Origin: Amphibalanus amphitrite
Lineage: Eukaryota > Arthropoda > Thecostraca > Balanomorpha > Balanidae
Length of the DNA stretch: 64,000 nt
Direction: 5' to 3'
Assembly: GCF_019059575.1 (NCBI RefSeq)
Contig: NW_024881784.1
Location: 124,001-188,000, forward strand
Shown: positions 1 to 64,000 of the stretch, piece after piece
Numbering within the stretch: the first letter of the stretch is position 1
Layout: every line of letters begins with the position of its first letter
The notes under the pieces: model-generated
The model's input: the letters and a program-made list of their open reading frames with translations, nothing else
Told to the model about the DNA's origin: nothing
Database searches by the model: none
Position numbers and translations under genes: made by a program

Positions 1-1330
1 AAGATCTTAACCTTCCAGGCGGTGGGGGGGGCATTTTTTTGCCCCCCCCCCCTTTAGTTTTTTCGATATATCTCGGGAACCGCTGCGCCGATCGTCACCA
101 AACTTTCAGTACCCTCCCGGGAGCAGCTAGCGCACATGGTGTCCAAAAAATTTTCCAAAGGCTATGATAGGTTGGCCGCTAATGACGTCAGAGTGACGTC
201 ATTTTTGCCATTTTCGACCCAAAAAAAGGTTTCGCGGGAAGAGCTGTCAGGCCTACAGCTTTAGAGATACAGAAAAATGTTTCAGACATAAGAGGTGTGG
301 AATTAAAAGGGCTACAAAACTGCTATTTCGGTTTTTCGAGTTTTTTGGATTTTGACCCCCAAAATTCAAAAAATAGATTTTTTGAATATAATAGCCAAAA
401 AATCCAAAAAGTTTTTTGAATATAGAAAAAACCGGAATATGTGTGATAGCCCCTACCGCCTTCTATCTACATACCAAATTTGAGATCGATACCCATAGGC
501 GCGGGAGCCGGGGGGGGGGCAGTGGGGGCAGCTTGCTTGCCCCCCCCCCCAACTCTAGGGCCGTGGGGGCGGTGCCCCCACAACTTTGAGACGAAATACT
601 GCACTTTTTTGCAAATGTTTTTCTTTTTTGTTGAAAAAGCCAGGGATGAAAAATAAGTGACCTAAAACGGGTGAGAAAACTAGATTTGGGGGTACCCTAG
701 GTTCATCTCCATTATGGTGTGCCCCCCCCCCCCCCAGTCTGAAAGTAGTTCCCGCGCCTATGTCGATACCTCTTTTTTTGGCCAAGTTATAGCGAAAAAA
801 CTGTTCAAAATTGATGACGTCAAATTTTCAAACTCAATTTTTAGCAATTCTAGACCTCGTAGCGCAAGACAAAGACCACCATTAGACTCCCCGTGACGAG
901 CTGCATCGAATCGATACCCATTTTATGCAAAAATATCAACGTTGAAATTTGACCTTTTTTGACCTGACCTTGACCTGACCTCCACCAGAAAGTGACCTAA
1001 ACCGTACCTGATGGTCTTATAACCAACACCATTGAGTTGGAAATGAAAAACTGGCCATAAAACATGCATCGCATAATCTTAGTAAAGTTGGGCTCATGCG
1101 GTGACCTTTGACCTTGGTGACCTTTGGTGACCTGACCTGTGACCTGACCTGGTATGACCAGTGACCTCTAATAGCAACATATGTACTAGACAACTGACGC
1201 CTTATCGCTGATTTTCGACAAAATGCGTTTTACTCGGTGTTATAGCGCTTTCCCTAGAAGCCCCGTGAACGGTGAAACATTTTATCTTTGACCTGACCTG
1301 TGACGTCATCGGTGACCCCGAGGTCAATGA
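1..1330. repeat. Upstream dispersed repeat: poly-C/poly-G runs and GACCT-rich stretch
   Basis: Long C or G runs recur near 40-52, 510-550 and 721-735, some facing each other as inverted pairs (GCGCGGGA near 500 against TCCCGCGC near 752). From about 950 to 1320 the words GACCTGACCT and GTGACCT recur many times. The style closely matches 32270-33310. No protein-coding potential is evident. Confidence 0.5.
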
Positions 1331-1497
1331 AATTTGGTTTCCTTCAACAAATTTGACAGGGCTATCGAACGCCGTTTGAATTTTCCGGATCCGTCCAGTA
1401 GTTTCGGAGATACGGGGGGGGGGGAAAGTGCCCCCCCCCCCACCGCGCGGAAGGTGGCTGGTAGGCCCACCGCCTGCCAGGTTAATACTCGTATAGG

Positions 1498-1664
1498 CAG
1501 TGGCGGCGGAACATCTTCAATTAAGGAGGGGGGGGGGGCACTGCCGACTTTTGGTCCAATTCTTTCCATGCAACGCCCATAGGGCTAATGTTAAAATACC
1601 CAAATCAAAGGGGGGCACGGCACGGTGCCCCGGTGGCCGGTGCCCTCCCCGTTCCGCCGCCATG
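1498..1664. mobile_element. Small non-autonomous DNA element with CAGTGGCGGCGGAAC ends
   Basis: The left end CAGTGGCGGCGGAAC faces a right end whose complement is CATGGCGGCGGAAC, one base shorter. The ends are the same as those of the 2.3-kb element at 15654-17969. The interior is G-run rich with no ORF. I see no clear target duplication. Confidence 0.5.
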
Positions 1665-2860
1665 TACAGCCCACCGCTAAAGTAATGTAGGGTTTTACCA
1701 ATCTCAACGGCTGGCTTTGACTGGCGATTGTTAAATGCGGAGTGATCGAAAAGAAGATGTCAATAGCTAAAGTTGCAGCTGCAAGGGTGACGATACATAA
1801 AAGCTACATTCAAAGTTTCATTGTAGTCTGGTTAATCGTTCCTAAGCTTCAGAAGCAGAACATACCCATGACTGAAACCCCACATTACTTCTGCTGTGGA
1901 CTGTACCTATATAGGAGATCTTAGAGATCTTGGGATGGGTGGCCACTGGCCTCAGGCCTGTCGGCCTCGTGATGGGATCGGCCCGAGGACTCACCAGGGT
2001 GCCCGCCTCGACCAATGTCTCTCCATAATTCCTATCATCCTCCCGGCTCTGAGATGGTCTTGTTTAGAACGAAAGAGCCTAGCCCAACAAAACAAAAAGA
2101 AACAATTAACAAACCATAAGACAAACGTTGCGTATTCGTCCAAACCGACTCTTATTGGTACCCGAGTTATGCATTTAGGATGGCCGATGGCGTTGTAATA
2201 AAGCTGTCCCCGCCCCCCGGACAGTAAGGGTGCATATTGCACCTTGCATCTTGTCAAATATCTGGCATCGTAAAGGACGGTTTATTGCTGCACCTAATTG
2301 TTGATGTAGAGAAATGCGTTTCGGATCTCACAGCTAGACGGATGGAGAACCGGAGAAAAGAAAAGGCAGAGCGTACTGACTGCCTAATGAGGCATCGCTA
2401 ATTGACACGAATGACCTGCATTCGCCAATGTCAGAGAAGCTCTACGGAAGTTAAAGCCCTAACGAGCTCCACAGACCACAGCTATGTGAGTGTGGTCGAT
2501 GATCTCCAAGGAAAAGGGATCCCTGTGGCCCGTGCACAGTGAGAGCGATGAAAAGGGCGGGCAGCAGTGCAGTGCCCCGACCCGCGCCCGGCCCGGCCAC
2601 TGCAACCCGGACGAACGACGGACGGCTCGCCAGCCTGGGGGGGGGGGGGGGAGGGGCATGGGCGGGGATAGACATCCACCCAGCTGAGGAGGGGGGGGGG
2701 GGGGCAGTAACAGACTGGGGAGAGCGGTCGGCATATCCGCCAGCCCGTATCTGCCACTGAGTTAACGTGTAGCGTTACCCGTCCTAGCGGTACGCATTGG
2801 CAGATGCAGCCCTCTCGGCAGCGTATGGTAGTGTCAGTGGGAAAATGGGTAGATACCGAT
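1665..2860. other. Upstream stretch without a recognised gene
   Basis: Only short, unconvincing frames. Two long G runs (2638-2652 and 2691-2705) lie in a GC-rich patch. Nothing else is supported. Confidence 0.5.
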
Positions 2861-2863
2861 ACA

Positions 2864-2871
2864 TATAAATA
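2864..2871 (+). promoter_or_regulatory. Possible TATA box for the peroxidase gene
   Basis: TATAAATA lies about 490 bases before the candidate start codon, at the left edge of a GC-rich block (about 2930-3370) that would be the 5'UTR. A start site near 2895 would be expected. No clear initiator motif was seen, so this is only positional support. Confidence 0.22.
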
Positions 2872-3358
2872 TGAGGAACGGCGCACTAAATCACACTAAA
2901 TGCCATGATGTCACCATTTCACCAAACAGACCGTTTACGAGCGAAATGGAGTGCCGACAGGCGACACCGCTCCTCGGTCAGTACCCGAGAAAAGAAACCT
3001 GACCACAGGAGCAGTCCGCAGGTGTAACGTTACCACGGCGGCTGGGTGCCCGGGGCGCCCCTGTCGGCGGCCGGTCGAACCGCGCCGGCTGCGGCCCGGC
3101 AGATGACTCCGGGACGAACCGCCGGGGGTCGCTCGCCTCGCCACCCAGGCCGGCCCGGTGAAAGCGAGGCTGCCGAGACTCTCCAGCGGCAGCCGCCAGT
3201 CGCCGCCGAGTCATTCGCCGTCGGACAGTCGGGCCGCACGCAGCGCAGAGCGGGCGAGCAGTGTCGTGACGGAGGACAGTGTGGCAGACACGCGAGACCG
3301 ATCTAGCGCGAGACTCCTGACCACAGTGGCGCACGTCGCCACTAGAAACGCAGCTGGG

Positions 3359-63924
<60,566 letters not shown>

Positions 63925-64000
63925 GTGAGCCCGCTGACCGGTAGAGATAACTGCACCTCAAGGCCAGAGCGTCATTAGTTTTTGTTGCAGCTTGTTGAAC

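Overview
The window is animal nuclear DNA. It carries one large split host gene on the + strand embedded in repeat-rich introns. Introns follow the GT-AG rule, coding exons are very GC-rich at third positions, and there are LINEs, hAT-like transposons, MITEs and long (GA)n/(CT)n tracts. The protein is a secreted animal haem peroxidase of the peroxinectin/chorion-peroxidase type, so an arthropod is most likely. A crustacean (perhaps a barnacle) is a guess, not shown by the sequence.

The host gene runs from a candidate first coding exon at 3359-3369 to past the right edge. I could join 26 exons whose phases all agree, giving about 1408 codons. The order is: signal peptide (exons 1-2), N-terminal propeptide-like region (exons 2-5), peroxidase domain 1 (exons 5-16), a helical linker (exons 16-19) and peroxidase domain 2 (exons 19-26, still open at the window end). 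Domain 2 keeps every haem-pocket residue I can check. Domain 1 keeps the distal His, the Arg/Glu pair and the calcium loop. It has lost the proximal His (Ala), the proximal Asn (Leu), the haem-linking Asp (Tyr) and the distal Gln (Glu), so it looks like a pseudoperoxidase fused ahead of a working one.

Layout. 1-2860: upstream DNA with poly-C/poly-G and GACCT-rich repeats. 2860-3369: possible promoter, 5'UTR and exon 1. 3370-10215: first intron, with a 22-bp repeat array and a 36-bp perfect palindrome. 11254-21046: an intron with a 5'-truncated LINE, a (GA)n tract, a GC minisatellite split by a 2.3-kb hAT-like element with 8-bp target duplications, and a 27-bp minisatellite. 21174-29219: a TTAA-flanked MITE and a 1.8-kb foldback element. 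29438-38652: a 4.85-kb hAT-like element with perfect 8-bp duplications and nested smaller elements, a tRNA-like SINE, and tandem copies of the next exon's splice acceptor. 38653-49697: exons 6-11 with a (CT)n tract and a 262-bp hAT MITE. 49698-53973: an intron holding a 3-kb LINE with an unbroken RT-RNase H reading frame. 53974-64000: compact exons 12-26 with short introns.

Apart from the two LINE reading frames I see no other convincing protein gene, no rRNA, no intact tRNA and no CRISPR array.
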